In this document: piece by piece, positions 29,844 to 38,910 of the stretch
Layout: each line of letters begins with the position of its first letter
Numbering within the stretch: the stretch's first letter is position 1
Assembly: GCA_028873595.1 (NCBI GenBank)
Contig: JAPPOV010000009.1
Location: 1 to 64,000 of the forward strand
Direction: 5' to 3'
DNA length: 64,000 bases
Origin: Gemmatimonadota bacterium
GTDB lineage: Bacteria > Gemmatimonadota > Gemmatimonadetes > Longimicrobiales > Gaopeijiaceae
Made by a program: the position numbers and the translations under genes
Notes under the pieces: generated by a model
What the model was told of the DNA's origin: nothing
What the model saw: the letters and a program-made list of their open reading frames with translations, nothing else
The model's database searches: none

Positions 29844-30695
29844 ATGACCGTGGTTACCTGCCGACCGAATCGAGTGGCCTTCGCCGCGCTCTGCTTCTCG
29901 CTCTTCTTCTCGCCCCAATCCGCTCGGGCACAGGCGATGGAGCGCGACACGGTTGACGTCTTCTTTCTCGGGAACAGTTACGTCTACTACAACAACCTCG
30001 CGGACCAGCTGGCACGTATCTCAGAATCGCTGCCCGGCCCCGTCCTGCGAACGTCTCACCACCTTCATGGCGGGTATTCGCTGAGGCGCCACCTCGAGGA
30101 CGGGCACCTGCCCAGCGTGCTGGAGGCGAGTGGCCCGGACGGGGAGAACTGGGACGTCGTCATCGTCCAGGAACAGAGTCGCCTCGGAGTGCCGTACGCC
30201 GATGAGGAGGCGGGCGTCCTTGGAGACCCCACATCATTTCTGCAGAGTGTCGCCGAGGTGGGGGACATCGTCTCGGAGAACGGCGCAGCGATGCTTCTTT
30301 ACATGACGTGGGCGAAGGAAGCGTTCCCGGATCAGACCGCCGCACTCGCGCGGGCGTACACCGAGGCGGGGGTGCAGAACGACGCCGCGGTCGCACCCGT
30401 CGGGCTCGCATGGGATCACGTACGCTCAGAGCGGCCGGACATTCTCCTCTTCCACCCCGACGGATCTCACCCGTCTCCCGCCGGCACGTACCTCGCCGCG
30501 TGCATCTTCTACGCTGAGCTCACGGGCCAGCCACCTTTAGGTGCTTCGGTCGAGCTATATGGTTTCGAGATGCAAACTCCGGGGGTTATCGTCAGTGATG
30601 ACCCGATCCCGCTTGTTCGACTCGATCCCGAAATGGCTACCTATATTCAGGATGTCGCTTGGCAGCTGACACGGCGCAGCCCTCCCCAGGGATAG
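29844..30695 (+). CDS. SGNH/GDSL-like hydrolase (DUF4886-type), exported
   Basis: The 283-aa product has a signal peptide ending near SARAQA. An SGNH-like core follows: block I FLGNSYVYYNNLA with the candidate nucleophile Ser, then VIVQEQS, and the C-terminal Asp-His pair in HPDGSHPSPAGTYLAA. Probably an esterase or deacetylase in the envelope. I chose ATG 29844 because the signal peptide begins there; a frame from 29730 lacks support. It diverges from the TPR lipoprotein. Confidence 0.83.
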   Translation: MTVVTCRPNRVAFAALCFSLFFSPQSARAQAMERDTVDVFFLGNSYVYYNNLADQLARISESLPGPVLRTSHHLHGGYSLRRHLEDGHLPSVLEASGPDGENWDVVIVQEQSRLGVPYADEEAGVLGDPTSFLQSVAEVGDIVSENGAAMLLYMTWAKEAFPDQTAALARAYTEAGVQNDAAVAPVGLAWDHVRSERPDILLFHPDGSHPSPAGTYLAACIFYAELTGQPPLGASVELYGFEMQTPGVIVSDDPIPLVRLDPEMATYIQDVAWQLTRRSPPQG

Positions 30696-30866
30696 CGGAT
30701 TTGGTTTGCGCAGTTGTCCCATCCAACGATCCCTACTCAGCGAGGAGCACCACCGAGAGGCGTTGTCTCTCCGAACCACTGAGTAAGTTGGCACAACGAA
30801 CTCGACCGAAGCAGGACCTAACCACCCCAAAGCCACAAAGCCTTGAGGGACCCCACGCTTTTGAAG

Positions 30867-30940
<74 letters not shown>

Positions 30941-31352
30941 GACGACTAGTTTCACGATTCGCTAAAATGACCAGCCACGATTAAGTATCCAGACGTTGAA
31001 TACAATCCATCTACCTACGGCTCGAGCAAGATCATCAAACGCACTGGGGATGTCACTGGGAATTGGGAATGATCAACACGCTAACACGCACGCCCGATAG
31101 CACCGCGCGGCGTGTCGCACTCATTCAAACTGGCGAGCTGTTTTGCCGACAGTGAAACCTTCCTGATCGTAGGTCCTTGCCGTAGGTGCGCTACTTGCCG
31201 ACAACCAGCTGCCGACCGACCGAGGCATTGACTCTATGTTGAGTACCTGTGCCCGGAGGTCCCTCTTAGGCGCCACCGGCTTGAAACGGTATACCGCTAG
31301 AGTCGCCATGTGCGACCTCGCAGAGAGAGCCGCTTCGAAGCGCCCCTTTTTA
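30941..31352. other. AT-richer intergenic region upstream of the cohesin-like lipoprotein
   Basis: About 400 bp between the tRNA and the likely start of the lipoprotein gene. Base composition is visibly lower in GC than the left half of the window. It should contain the tRNA-Arg promoter (leftward) and the promoter of the rightward cassette. Frames opening at 31236 or 31308 run into the lipoprotein but would put 34-57 residues before its signal peptide. No integrase, repeat or clear -35/-10 was recognised. Confidence 0.4.
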
Positions 31353-32825
31353 GTGGTCCGACGTCCTCATTTGGGAGTTCTATCCTCACTTTTGGTCGCC
31401 CTCGCATGCGGGGGTAGCAGCCCTTCAGAGCCAGGGGCGCCTCCGGTGAAGCCTACTCCTCCCAGCCTTGCACTAAGCTCAGTGCCCCGCTTCACCAATT
31501 TGTTGACCTTCCCCCTGTCCGGGACCACCCAACCATACGCCTCAGTGTCAGTATCAGGCGGGACCGGGCAAGCCACGGCTAGCGCGAACTCATCTGGGGC
31601 ATTCACAGCAACAGTGCCCTTGCTAGAGAACCAAGGGAACTCACTTACCGTTGTGGCCACCGGACCTACAGGTCTGGCGAGTCAGCCCCTCCAAGTTTCC
31701 CTAACGCACGACAACCTGACTCCCTCGGTGAGTATTCACGAGCCCATCGACTCACATTTCGATTCTGACGGTGACTCCCGAGTCAACATCTCGTTTTCGT
31801 TCTCCGACAGTATCAGCGGAGTTAAGGCGATGGTGGTGGTGAATGATCGCGATATCGGAGCGGGTGTTCCCGGTGCAGGAAAGGCAGCGGGAGCAAACAT
31901 TTTGTCAGCCACTGCGGGGACGTTGGTGGTGGGATTGGACTCCGTGGCTTTCAACACTGGCCTGGATCACGAATTCCCCATAGGAACCAACACCCTAATC
32001 GTCAGCGTCGCCGACTCAGCTGGGAATGTTGCAGCGGACACAACCGCATTCGAGGTCTTCGGCACGGCTCCCTCCTTCTCTATAACTCAGCCGACTGATG
32101 GGCAAATCATGGCTTCATCAGATTTTTCAGTGGCTATCGACTTCAGTGATATCGGAGGGACGATTCATCCCAGCGGCCTCATTCTATCTGCTGACAAGCC
32201 GCTGGTTGGGGTACTCAAACAGGACGGCTCGAGTTCAAGCACCATAGCCGCCGATGAGACGCTAACCAGCCTTTTTGAGGTATCGGATTCATCGGCCACC
32301 TTTGTTAACGAGGGCGATCGTCTGTTTCCAGGCGGAGAGGTTGTTCTGACTGGCTACGCCGAGGACGCTGGCGGAAATCTATCCGCCATCTCAACAGTTG
32401 CAGTGACCTTCCCAGCGCCGGCCCATGCCTTGATGGTGGTCAACACAACTGCGGGTGCCGGGGTTACAGGACATCCGATTCCGGTAGGCTTATCAAACTT
32501 CACGGATCTGGGAGGAGCTCAGTTTACCCTCAACTATGATCCCACGGTGGTTACAGTGGACTCTATAACTTCGGTCGGCCGCGCCCCACAAAACCCATTC
32601 TACGAGATCTCTGAAGATGGCACAGCCGAAATTCTCTTGGTGGATTTGGGTGGCGACCCCATACCAACAGGAAGCGGCGTTGTGGTGAACCTCCACGCAT
32701 CCATCGACTCTGGGTCACCGGCTCAGATCGTAGCTTTAACGATCACTGATGTAGAGATCGCAAACTCGACAGGGATCCCTCTGGATGTCTCTGTCCGGGA
32801 TGGCTCCTTGTCTATTCAACGGTAA
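31353..32825 (+). CDS. Lipoprotein with Ig-like repeats and C-terminal cohesin-like domain
   Basis: Counting from GTG 31353 the product is 490 aa. It starts with a twin-Arg-flanked hydrophobic signal and lipobox LVALACGG, then a Pro-rich linker, two or three Ig/cadherin-like beta domains (TVVATGPTGLAS, LIVSVADSAGNVAAD) and a last domain of about 130 residues. That domain has the cohesin pattern: PVGLSNFTDLGGAQFTLNYD, then VTVDSI, EILLVDLGGDPIPTGSG and a terminal VRDGSLSI strand. The next gene encodes a protein with dockerin repeats, so this could be the anchoring partner. GTG is chosen for its normal signal-peptide length; ATG 31236 and 31308 are alternatives. Lower GC and rarer codons (CTA, TTA, AGA) than its neighbours. 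Confidence 0.78.
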   Translation: MVRRPHLGVLSSLLVALACGGSSPSEPGAPPVKPTPPSLALSSVPRFTNLLTFPLSGTTQPYASVSVSGGTGQATASANSSGAFTATVPLLENQGNSLTVVATGPTGLASQPLQVSLTHDNLTPSVSIHEPIDSHFDSDGDSRVNISFSFSDSISGVKAMVVVNDRDIGAGVPGAGKAAGANILSATAGTLVVGLDSVAFNTGLDHEFPIGTNTLIVSVADSAGNVAADTTAFEVFGTAPSFSITQPTDGQIMASSDFSVAIDFSDIGGTIHPSGLILSADKPLVGVLKQDGSSSSTIAADETLTSLFEVSDSSATFVNEGDRLFPGGEVVLTGYAEDAGGNLSAISTVAVTFPAPAHALMVVNTTAGAGVTGHPIPVGLSNFTDLGGAQFTLNYDPTVVTVDSITSVGRAPQNPFYEISEDGTAEILLVDLGGDPIPTGSGVVVNLHASIDSGSPAQIVALTITDVEIANSTGIPLDVSVRDGSLSIQR

Positions 32826-32834
32826 TTGAGCGCT

Positions 32835-35800
32835 ATGGCTACCTCCCTCAAAAGCTGTTCGAGCATGCCGATACAACACCTCATTGTATTCGCGCTCACA
32901 TGCCTCACTGCCACCCCTTTCGCCGGGTCTGCTCAGGACATCGAGTTCGCGCCCGACCGGCTAATCGTGAAGTATCGACCGGGGACTCCCGGGACGCGCG
33001 GCGCGGCCCTAAGCGCGGCGATTGGGGGACAGGTTGTGAAGCAACTCTCCCTGATTGGCGCCGACCTTGTCAGCCTTCCAGACGACTGGGATGTGCAAGA
33101 CGCTGCAGACTGGTATCGAGGCCAGTTTGGAGTCGAGTATGCTGAACCGGACTACCGGTTCTATCCCATCGAAACCATACCGACTCCACTGTATGGCTCT
33201 GCAAGCGCGAAAGCGACCGTGAGCCCTCTTTACGACATCCCCGACGACCCACGCTTTGAACAACTCTGGGCACTGAACAATACGGGCCAGACAGGTGGAC
33301 GCGAAGATGCTGATATCGACGCGCTTGAGGCTTGGGATGTGACTACCGGCGATGAGACTCTGATTGTTGGAGTGATCGATACCGGGATTGATCCCGAACA
33401 CCCAGACCTAATAGACCAGATGTGGGTGAACGCGGGTGAGATTGCGGACGATGGGATCGATAACGACGGGAATGGCTTTATTGACGACATATACGGTTGG
33501 GATTTCGCTAATGATGACGCGTCCGTTTATGACCTTCCTGATGTAGACGATCACGGCACACACGTAGCTGGAACGGTTGGAGCGACTGCGAACAATGGCG
33601 CCGGCGTGATAGGGGTAGCGCACAACGTTCAAATCATGAGTCTGAAGTTCCTTCACAATGGCGGGTATACCTCGGACGCCATCGATGCAATTCAGTACGC
33701 GATGGACAACGGGGCCCATATGACCCAAAACAGCTGGGGAGGAGGGGGGGCGTCGCTCGCACTCCAAGAAGCGATTGAAGCCTCCGGAGAGGAGGGTATG
33801 CTGTTCATCGCTGCCTCGGGGAACCGCTCAGTGAACACAGATTCCTCACCGATGTACCCCGCGGCTTACCCTTCCGAAAACATCATCTCGGTCAACTCCA
33901 CAAACCACCTAGACGAACTATCAGGGTTCTCCAATTACGGTCTAATTTCAACCGACCTGGGAGCTCCCGGCAGTGCGATCATGAGCACGGTGCCGGAGGG
34001 CGAGTATGCGTCATTTAGCGGAACATCGATGGCCGCTCCGCACGTCACTGGGGTTGCTGTCCTCGTATATAGCGAATTTCCCGATCTCACATACCAAGAG
34101 GTCAAAGACCGCCTGATGCAGAGCGGAGACCCAATCGAGGCACTCGAGGGGAAGTCAGTCAGTGGTCGACGGCTAAACGCATTCAGTGCGCTCGATAACG
34201 ACTCCATCGCGCCGGCCGCAGTCACCGATCTCTCTATCACGGACGATCCAGAGAGGGGAGCCATCACACCTTTCGCGGGAACGGCCCTGACATTGTCTTG
34301 GACGGCACCGGGTGATGACGGTACCACCGGGTCCGCGACCGCTTACGATCTACGTTACTCTACCTCGCCGATCACCACAGATGCCGAGTTCGCGGATGCA
34401 CTTCAGGCTACTCGCGAGCCTCAGCCGGGATCATCCGGCTCGACCGAGACATCCACAGTCATCGGCTTGAATCCTGAGAGCACCTACTACTTTGCGGTAA
34501 AAGCCAGCGATAACGTTGGAAACCAGTCGGCTCTATCTAACTCTCCCGACGGCGAGACCGGCTTAGTCACAGTCCTCTTCAGCGATGGAGCTGAGACTGC
34601 AGACAGTGAGCGCCTCTGGGATGCTGACCCACCATGGACCCGAACTTCACTTGGGAGCAGCCCGGACGACTCTACGGTGCCCCTCGGGGGAGACTGGAGT
34701 TGGGTAACTAGCGAGGAGGAGTACACAAATGGCCTTAACGCCAGTCTTACCTCCATTCCGATAGACCTCAGCAACGCCTCTAACCCAGTCCTTCAGTTCG
34801 ATCATCGCTACGAGATTGAATCTGGATGGGACTTCGGCTTCGTTGAGGCCTCAATAGATGAAGGACTGACATGGAGCGAGCTGGAGAGCTTCACCGGCAG
34901 CCAGTCAGAGTGGACGAGCGCATCGTTGACCCTGAATGACTTCACCGGCAGCGGAGCATTTCAGGTACGATTCCGTCTCCAGACAGACGCGTCGGTAGTG
35001 GACGATGGGTGGAATTTAGATGACATACGCCTCATTGCAGACACAGAGGGCGTCCTTCTAATCGAAACTGCTCTGGATGCATCTGGAGACACCGCTCTCG
35101 TGACCCTAGCACTGACCAATAAAGAGCTGGTGACCGGGGTTAGCTACCAGTTCTCTTGGGCGGGCCAAGGCGAATCACCTGGTGTACACCCGCTTTCGTT
35201 CGACGCGAGCAGCCTCACAGCCAGAGCATCAAGCCTGACGCACTCCACGGAGGTCGATACCGACGAGCATCAGCTAACAGGGATCCTTGTCAGTACATCC
35301 GGAGATGGCACGATCGAGCCTGGAGAAGGACCCATAGTGGAGTATCGGTTTCCGCTGAACGGAGACCTGTCGTCAACTGGTTCCGGATACATCACCGTTG
35401 TAGAAACGGGCAGCCCCGCCTCCGGAGAGCTTCCTGATATATCAGTTTCCGTGCCCTTCGCTCTTGCCGAGGGAGACCTTTCAGACGCCTCGGGTAACCC
35501 ACTCGTGGCTGGCTTAAACGTTGGATCACCGTTGGTACTCCGGGATAGCATCCTGAATGCGGATGTCGATCTTGATGGGGCACTGGATATCAACGACGTC
35601 GTGGTGATGATCGATTTTTATCTCGGTCGCACAGAAATGTCCGGCCTAGAAATGGCCCTCGCCGACACGTATCGGGACGGGCGCTTGAACGTGGTGGATA
35701 TTGTCAGAGCCATAAACCTCGTCCTAGGCCGTGAGATCGGGAATTCGCCCGCTACGGTTCAGACGCTAGCCTCCAAATCTCTCAAGCCTCGCCCAGATCT

Positions 35801-36350
35801 CGCTGTATCACTCGGAGCAGCCCTGGCGTCGGCAACCCAAGGCCCGTCTGACCCAAGTTCAATTGTGGCTGAAGTTCCGGGGGGAGTTGTGGGACTCGAG
35901 GTCGGCATCGAGCACGGTGCTTCCCAGGTAAGAGGTTCTAGACTGTTACTGGACGAGTCCGAATATCAAATGGTTGAGAAAATCGGGCACACCAGCTCTA
36001 GATTCATGATCTATAGTTTGAGCAACACGCCCCTTCCCGACGGATCCGAACGGCTAATCGCACTTGATCTGGATCAGTCCACGGGCTCGGCTTCAGAGGG
36101 CAGAGACAACTCGATCTACCTCACTGAAGTGCTGGGTGTTGACGCCGCAGGCTCGCCGATTTATCAGCCGATCGATCCCGTGACTGCAATTAGAGAGCTA
36201 CTCGGCCAGTCGGCGTTGGCCCTATCGGAAAAAGTCCAACTCGATCGCCGAGGCAACGACGACGGTGTGTTCAATCTGGGTGACGTGCTCTCGCTGATGG
36301 AAAGATCTGGAATGTTTTCGATTAATTCGAACGACGGGGTGGCCCGATGA
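32835..36350 (+). CDS. Secreted subtilisin-like protease with Fn3, jelly-roll and dockerin-type repeats
   Basis: A 1171-aa serine protease (S8). Order: signal peptide; propeptide-like RLIVKYRPGT region; catalytic domain with Asp182 (VIDTGIDPEHP), His240 (DDHGTHVAGT) and Ser398 (GTSMAAPHV); an Fn3 domain (about 460-560); a MAM/jelly-roll-like domain (about 565-740, ending DDGWNLDDIRLIA); a cohesin-like beta domain (about 745-900); a two-repeat dockerin (DVDLDGALDIND and DTYRDGRLNVVD, each ending in an LGR segment, about 908-962); another beta domain; and a lone calcium-loop-like repeat (NDDGVFNLGDV) near the C-terminus. Start is ATG 32835 rather than TTG 32826. It follows the cohesin-like lipoprotein at once and overlaps the next gene (ATGA). 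Confidence 0.9.
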   Translation: MATSLKSCSSMPIQHLIVFALTCLTATPFAGSAQDIEFAPDRLIVKYRPGTPGTRGAALSAAIGGQVVKQLSLIGADLVSLPDDWDVQDAADWYRGQFGVEYAEPDYRFYPIETIPTPLYGSASAKATVSPLYDIPDDPRFEQLWALNNTGQTGGREDADIDALEAWDVTTGDETLIVGVIDTGIDPEHPDLIDQMWVNAGEIADDGIDNDGNGFIDDIYGWDFANDDASVYDLPDVDDHGTHVAGTVGATANNGAGVIGVAHNVQIMSLKFLHNGGYTSDAIDAIQYAMDNGAHMTQNSWGGGGASLALQEAIEASGEEGMLFIAASGNRSVNTDSSPMYPAAYPSENIISVNSTNHLDELSGFSNYGLISTDLGAPGSAIMSTVPEGEYASFSGTSMAAPHVTGVAVLVYSEFPDLTYQEVKDRLMQSGDPIEALEGKSVSGRRLNAFSALDNDSIAPAAVTDLSITDDPERGAITPFAGTALTLSWTAPGDDGTTGSATAYDLRYSTSPITTDAEFADALQATREPQPGSSGSTETSTVIGLNPESTYYFAVKASDNVGNQSALSNSPDGETGLVTVLFSDGAETADSERLWDADPPWTRTSLGSSPDDSTVPLGGDWSWVTSEEEYTNGLNASLTSIPIDLSNASNPVLQFDHRYEIESGWDFGFVEASIDEGLTWSELESFTGSQSEWTSASLTLNDFTGSGAFQVRFRLQTDASVVDDGWNLDDIRLIADTEGVLLIETALDASGDTALVTLALTNKELVTGVSYQFSWAGQGESPGVHPLSFDASSLTARASSLTHSTEVDTDEHQLTGILVSTSGDGTIEPGEGPIVEYRFPLNGDLSSTGSGYITVVETGSPASGELPDISVSVPFALAEGDLSDASGNPLVAGLNVGSPLVLRDSILNADVDLDGALDINDVVVMIDFYLGRTEMSGLEMALADTYRDGRLNVVDIVRAINLVLGREIGNSPATVQTLASKSLKPRPDLAVSLGAALASATQGPSDPSSIVAEVPGGVVGLEVGIEHGASQVRGSRLLLDESEYQMVEKIGHTSSRFMIYSLSNTPLPDGSERLIALDLDQSTGSASEGRDNSIYLTEVLGVDAAGSPIYQPIDPVTAIRELLGQSALALSEKVQLDRRGNDDGVFNLGDVLSLMERSGMFSINSNDGVAR

Positions 36351-36772
36351 GCCGGTTGAACTGGACCATATCCATCATGGCCACCCTTACGATCATGACT
36401 GGATGTTTTGACGACGAAGGAGTTGGCCCAAGCGTGCTCAGCACTACTGAGATCCCAGCATTAGACGTACACATTGCGAACGCCACTGGAGATTCAGGAG
36501 CCTTACTGCTCGAGGTCGTCGGTGCCGGGATTGACTCGGTCGTGTCTTCAACGCACCAGGTGTTCGCAGAGTCAACCGGACCCGAACGAATGAGAGTGTT
36601 GGTGGTAGGTACGTTTCGGGGGGAGGCAGTAGCTCGGGTTTGGATCTCCAACCCAGGCGCTACTACCGAAGCATATCAGGTTCTCCTGGAGCAGGTCGCC
36701 TCTGCCGAGGGTTATGAACAACAGTCACCTGCTGATTACTCGCTCCGGTTAGTGGCAGTAGAGGACGATTGA
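36347..36772 (+). CDS. Small lipoprotein of the protease cassette
   Basis: The 141-aa product has a signal peptide with lipobox LTIMTGC, followed by an acidic linker and one beta-rich domain resembling a short cohesin/Ig-like fold (IPALDVHIANATGDSGALLLEV start, ending in SLRLVAVEDD). ATG overlaps the protease stop (ATGA), so it is translationally coupled. No known family recognised. It could be an accessory or chaperone-like partner of the protease or of the upstream lipoprotein; that is inference from position only. Confidence 0.75.
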   Translation: MSRLNWTISIMATLTIMTGCFDDEGVGPSVLSTTEIPALDVHIANATGDSGALLLEVVGAGIDSVVSSTHQVFAESTGPERMRVLVVGTFRGEAVARVWISNPGATTEAYQVLLEQVASAEGYEQQSPADYSLRLVAVEDD

Positions 36773-36924
36773 CCGGCTTCTGCGTGCTCAACCACGGCTC
36801 AGCAGAGACATGCCTCACCGAACAGAGTAAACCGGAGCAATCCAGACCCTTCGGGAGTCGCCCGAGGGGAAGAGTGTCAACAACCACAATTCACCACATC
36901 GATGAAAAGGAGCAGCATCACATT

Positions 36925-38064
36925 ATGCTACGGAACACCCTCATCTCGACCATCACGGCCCTAGCCGCTGCACTCGGCGCTGTAAGCCTAACAGCCCAAG
37001 ATCAATGGCTTAGCGAAACGAGCTGCTCGGACGTAGCACACGCAATCGTGAACGAGGGCATCACCGCGTGGGGCAACGTCGAGCATGGCCGAGCGAAAGG
37101 CATGTATCAGGCGGCCCTCGTCGTAGACCCCGACTGCCTGGCCGCAAAGATCGCTCTCGCGGACATGGCGAACGGTTCTGACTGGGGCACACGTTCATCC
37201 CAGATGGCAGCCCTCGCCGATGCCTCAGGAACGCCCTCGGAAATGGCCTGGCTAGAGGTGATGGGAGCCTCAAACGGGCCAAACGCGGCCTATGAAGTGG
37301 CGCAGAACATGCCCAATGATGCCCTGTTTCATTACTGGGGGTCGTGGAGCGAAACGTCGGAATCGGCCATAGCCGGACACATGGCCTTCGCGGAGCGATT
37401 CCCCTCCCTTGCGGGCGCCTCGTTGAACAATCTGGCGTACGCTTACGCACAAGGGGACGGTGTGGACACCGACGAGGTCAAAGCCAGAGAATTCCTGCGG
37501 TCGTATCTGAGGGTATACAACGAAGCGAATGCTCATGACTCCTTCGCTGAAATTTCAGCCATCTTCGGAGACTATGAGGGCGCTATTCGTCACCAGCAGC
37601 ACGCTGTGGACCGCGGTGGCGCAACCGTGTACGGTGAGCGTGTGGGCCTCTACTGGCGTCTGTCGAATAAAGACGAGTTCACACAGTCAGTGGTAGACGC
37701 GGTAGAGGTGCTGGCCAACCCCGACGCGCCGGAAGAAGAAACGGCTGCAGTCCTGTCTGATCAGTCGGTGATGTGCCTCTCGAGCATGGTTCCTTGTGCG
37801 GTCATGACCGCTGCTGAGTACATGGCCACTGCCAACAACACGGAGTGGCTATCCATGTCCGCGAACGACATCGATGTAATGTTCAACGACATGATGACCT
37901 ACGCTGTCGCCACCCATCACAACACAGGTCAGTACGTGCTGGATGGCCAAACCGTCGATTATTCGGTCCGGGTATCTTCAGTGTGGGAGGTCACCAACCA
38001 GGGGGTCCACCTGATCACGGCTAACTGGGCACCCATGGGTGGTGCTGGCCTACCGGGCAGCTGA
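36925..38064 (+). CDS. Exported TPR protein
   Basis: The 379-aa product has a signal peptide ending near VSLTAQ and then TPR-like helices (EHGRAKGMYQAALVVDPDCLAAKIALADMA pattern, split over several units). The last 70 residues form a beta-rich segment ending VHLITANWAPMG, reminiscent of a SnoaL-like domain. ATG 36925 follows AAAGGAG by about 14 nt; the frame opening at 36769 lacks a signal. It is downstream of the protease cassette and ends at a strong hairpin, so it may belong to the same transcript. Base composition is closer to the host genome. Confidence 0.78.
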   Translation: MLRNTLISTITALAAALGAVSLTAQDQWLSETSCSDVAHAIVNEGITAWGNVEHGRAKGMYQAALVVDPDCLAAKIALADMANGSDWGTRSSQMAALADASGTPSEMAWLEVMGASNGPNAAYEVAQNMPNDALFHYWGSWSETSESAIAGHMAFAERFPSLAGASLNNLAYAYAQGDGVDTDEVKAREFLRSYLRVYNEANAHDSFAEISAIFGDYEGAIRHQQHAVDRGGATVYGERVGLYWRLSNKDEFTQSVVDAVEVLANPDAPEEETAAVLSDQSVMCLSSMVPCAVMTAAEYMATANNTEWLSMSANDIDVMFNDMMTYAVATHHNTGQYVLDGQTVDYSVRVSSVWEVTNQGVHLITANWAPMGGAGLPGS

Positions 38065-38114
38065 TGCAGCATGAACCAGAGGGCTGATCGCCTAGCCACT
38101 CTTGTCGAAAGAAC

Positions 38115-38147
38115 GTGGGCCCACCTTCACGATGAAGGTGGGCCCAC
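38115..38147 (+). terminator. Perfect 15-bp inverted repeat, probable terminator
   Basis: GTGGGCCCACCTTCA (38115-38129) and its exact complement (38133-38147) flank a 3-nt loop. It is 50 nt after the TPR gene and before the leftward gene ending at 38276, so it can end transcripts from both sides. No long T-run follows on either strand, so termination could need other factors. Confidence 0.65.
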
Positions 38148-38275
38148 TTCGTGTAGACCGTGTCCCGCATTCCACTCGAAAGCTCATCGGTCCAGGGGCT
38201 CTGCGAGACCCGGTCGCGCGCGCCGTTCACACGCTCGCACCAACGCAAAGCGGGCCTGGTGTGCGACCGACGTCC

Positions 38276-38818
38276 CTACCTCTCCGTTGGGCGAGGCTCC
38301 TCGACTATCGAAGGCGGGGCTTCTTCGGCGCGGCGCCCGGTCAGATACCCCTCACAGAAGGCTCTCAGGGTTGTCTCAAGCCGGCTCATTCCGTGATGCG
38401 TGCGCAGGCCGGCCTCTCCCTCGCGATGAAGGGCGTCCTTCAGCCTGGACACGGCATCAAAGAGTTCCATGACGTATGGATGCTCCCGCGAGACGACGTC
38501 TACCGGATCACGGTGGGCGCCGAGATCCATACCGACGACCACACCCTCCTCCACCGATTCGATCCCACGTGTCCGGGACTGCGCCTGTACGAGCAGTTCA
38601 CCACTCCGCTGTGGAATCGGTTCATCAGGTGAGATCAACGCATCGAACAGGCCCTCCCGGCGCTCCGGCATCGGTGCATCGGGCGAGATGAGCGCCCCTT
38701 CAACCGTCTGCGTCTCACTCGGCGCGTCCACAGCCCGTTGAATTCCGTAGGTTCGACGGCGCATGCCCGGGGGAAAGGCCGGAGGAGGAAGACGGCGTCT
38801 CTCGTTCTTTTCGCTCAT
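38276..38818 (-). CDS. Hypothetical protein with duplicated ISPDxPxP segment
   Basis: Unrecognised cytoplasmic protein of 180 aa. The N-terminal part is basic and Pro-rich; the middle holds two copies of a short unit (ALISPDAPMPERREGL and ALISPDEPIPQRSGEL); the C-terminal 90 residues are helical (YVMELFDAVSRLKDAL). ATG 38818 is taken because the product then starts MSEKNERRR; the frame from 38854 adds 12 residues. Codon use fits the host. Transcribed toward the perfect hairpin at 38115-38147. Confidence 0.62.
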   Translation of the reverse strand: MSEKNERRRLPPPAFPPGMRRRTYGIQRAVDAPSETQTVEGALISPDAPMPERREGLFDALISPDEPIPQRSGELLVQAQSRTRGIESVEEGVVVGMDLGAHRDPVDVVSREHPYVMELFDAVSRLKDALHREGEAGLRTHHGMSRLETTLRAFCEGYLTGRRAEEAPPSIVEEPRPTER

Positions 38819-38910
38819 CGCCACGTGCTCCCTGCAGACTGCGTTCACCCACATCGGATCGTCATGCCAATATGTGACGCCCCGAGCCCGTGAACAAAGA
38901 ATCGCTCGGG

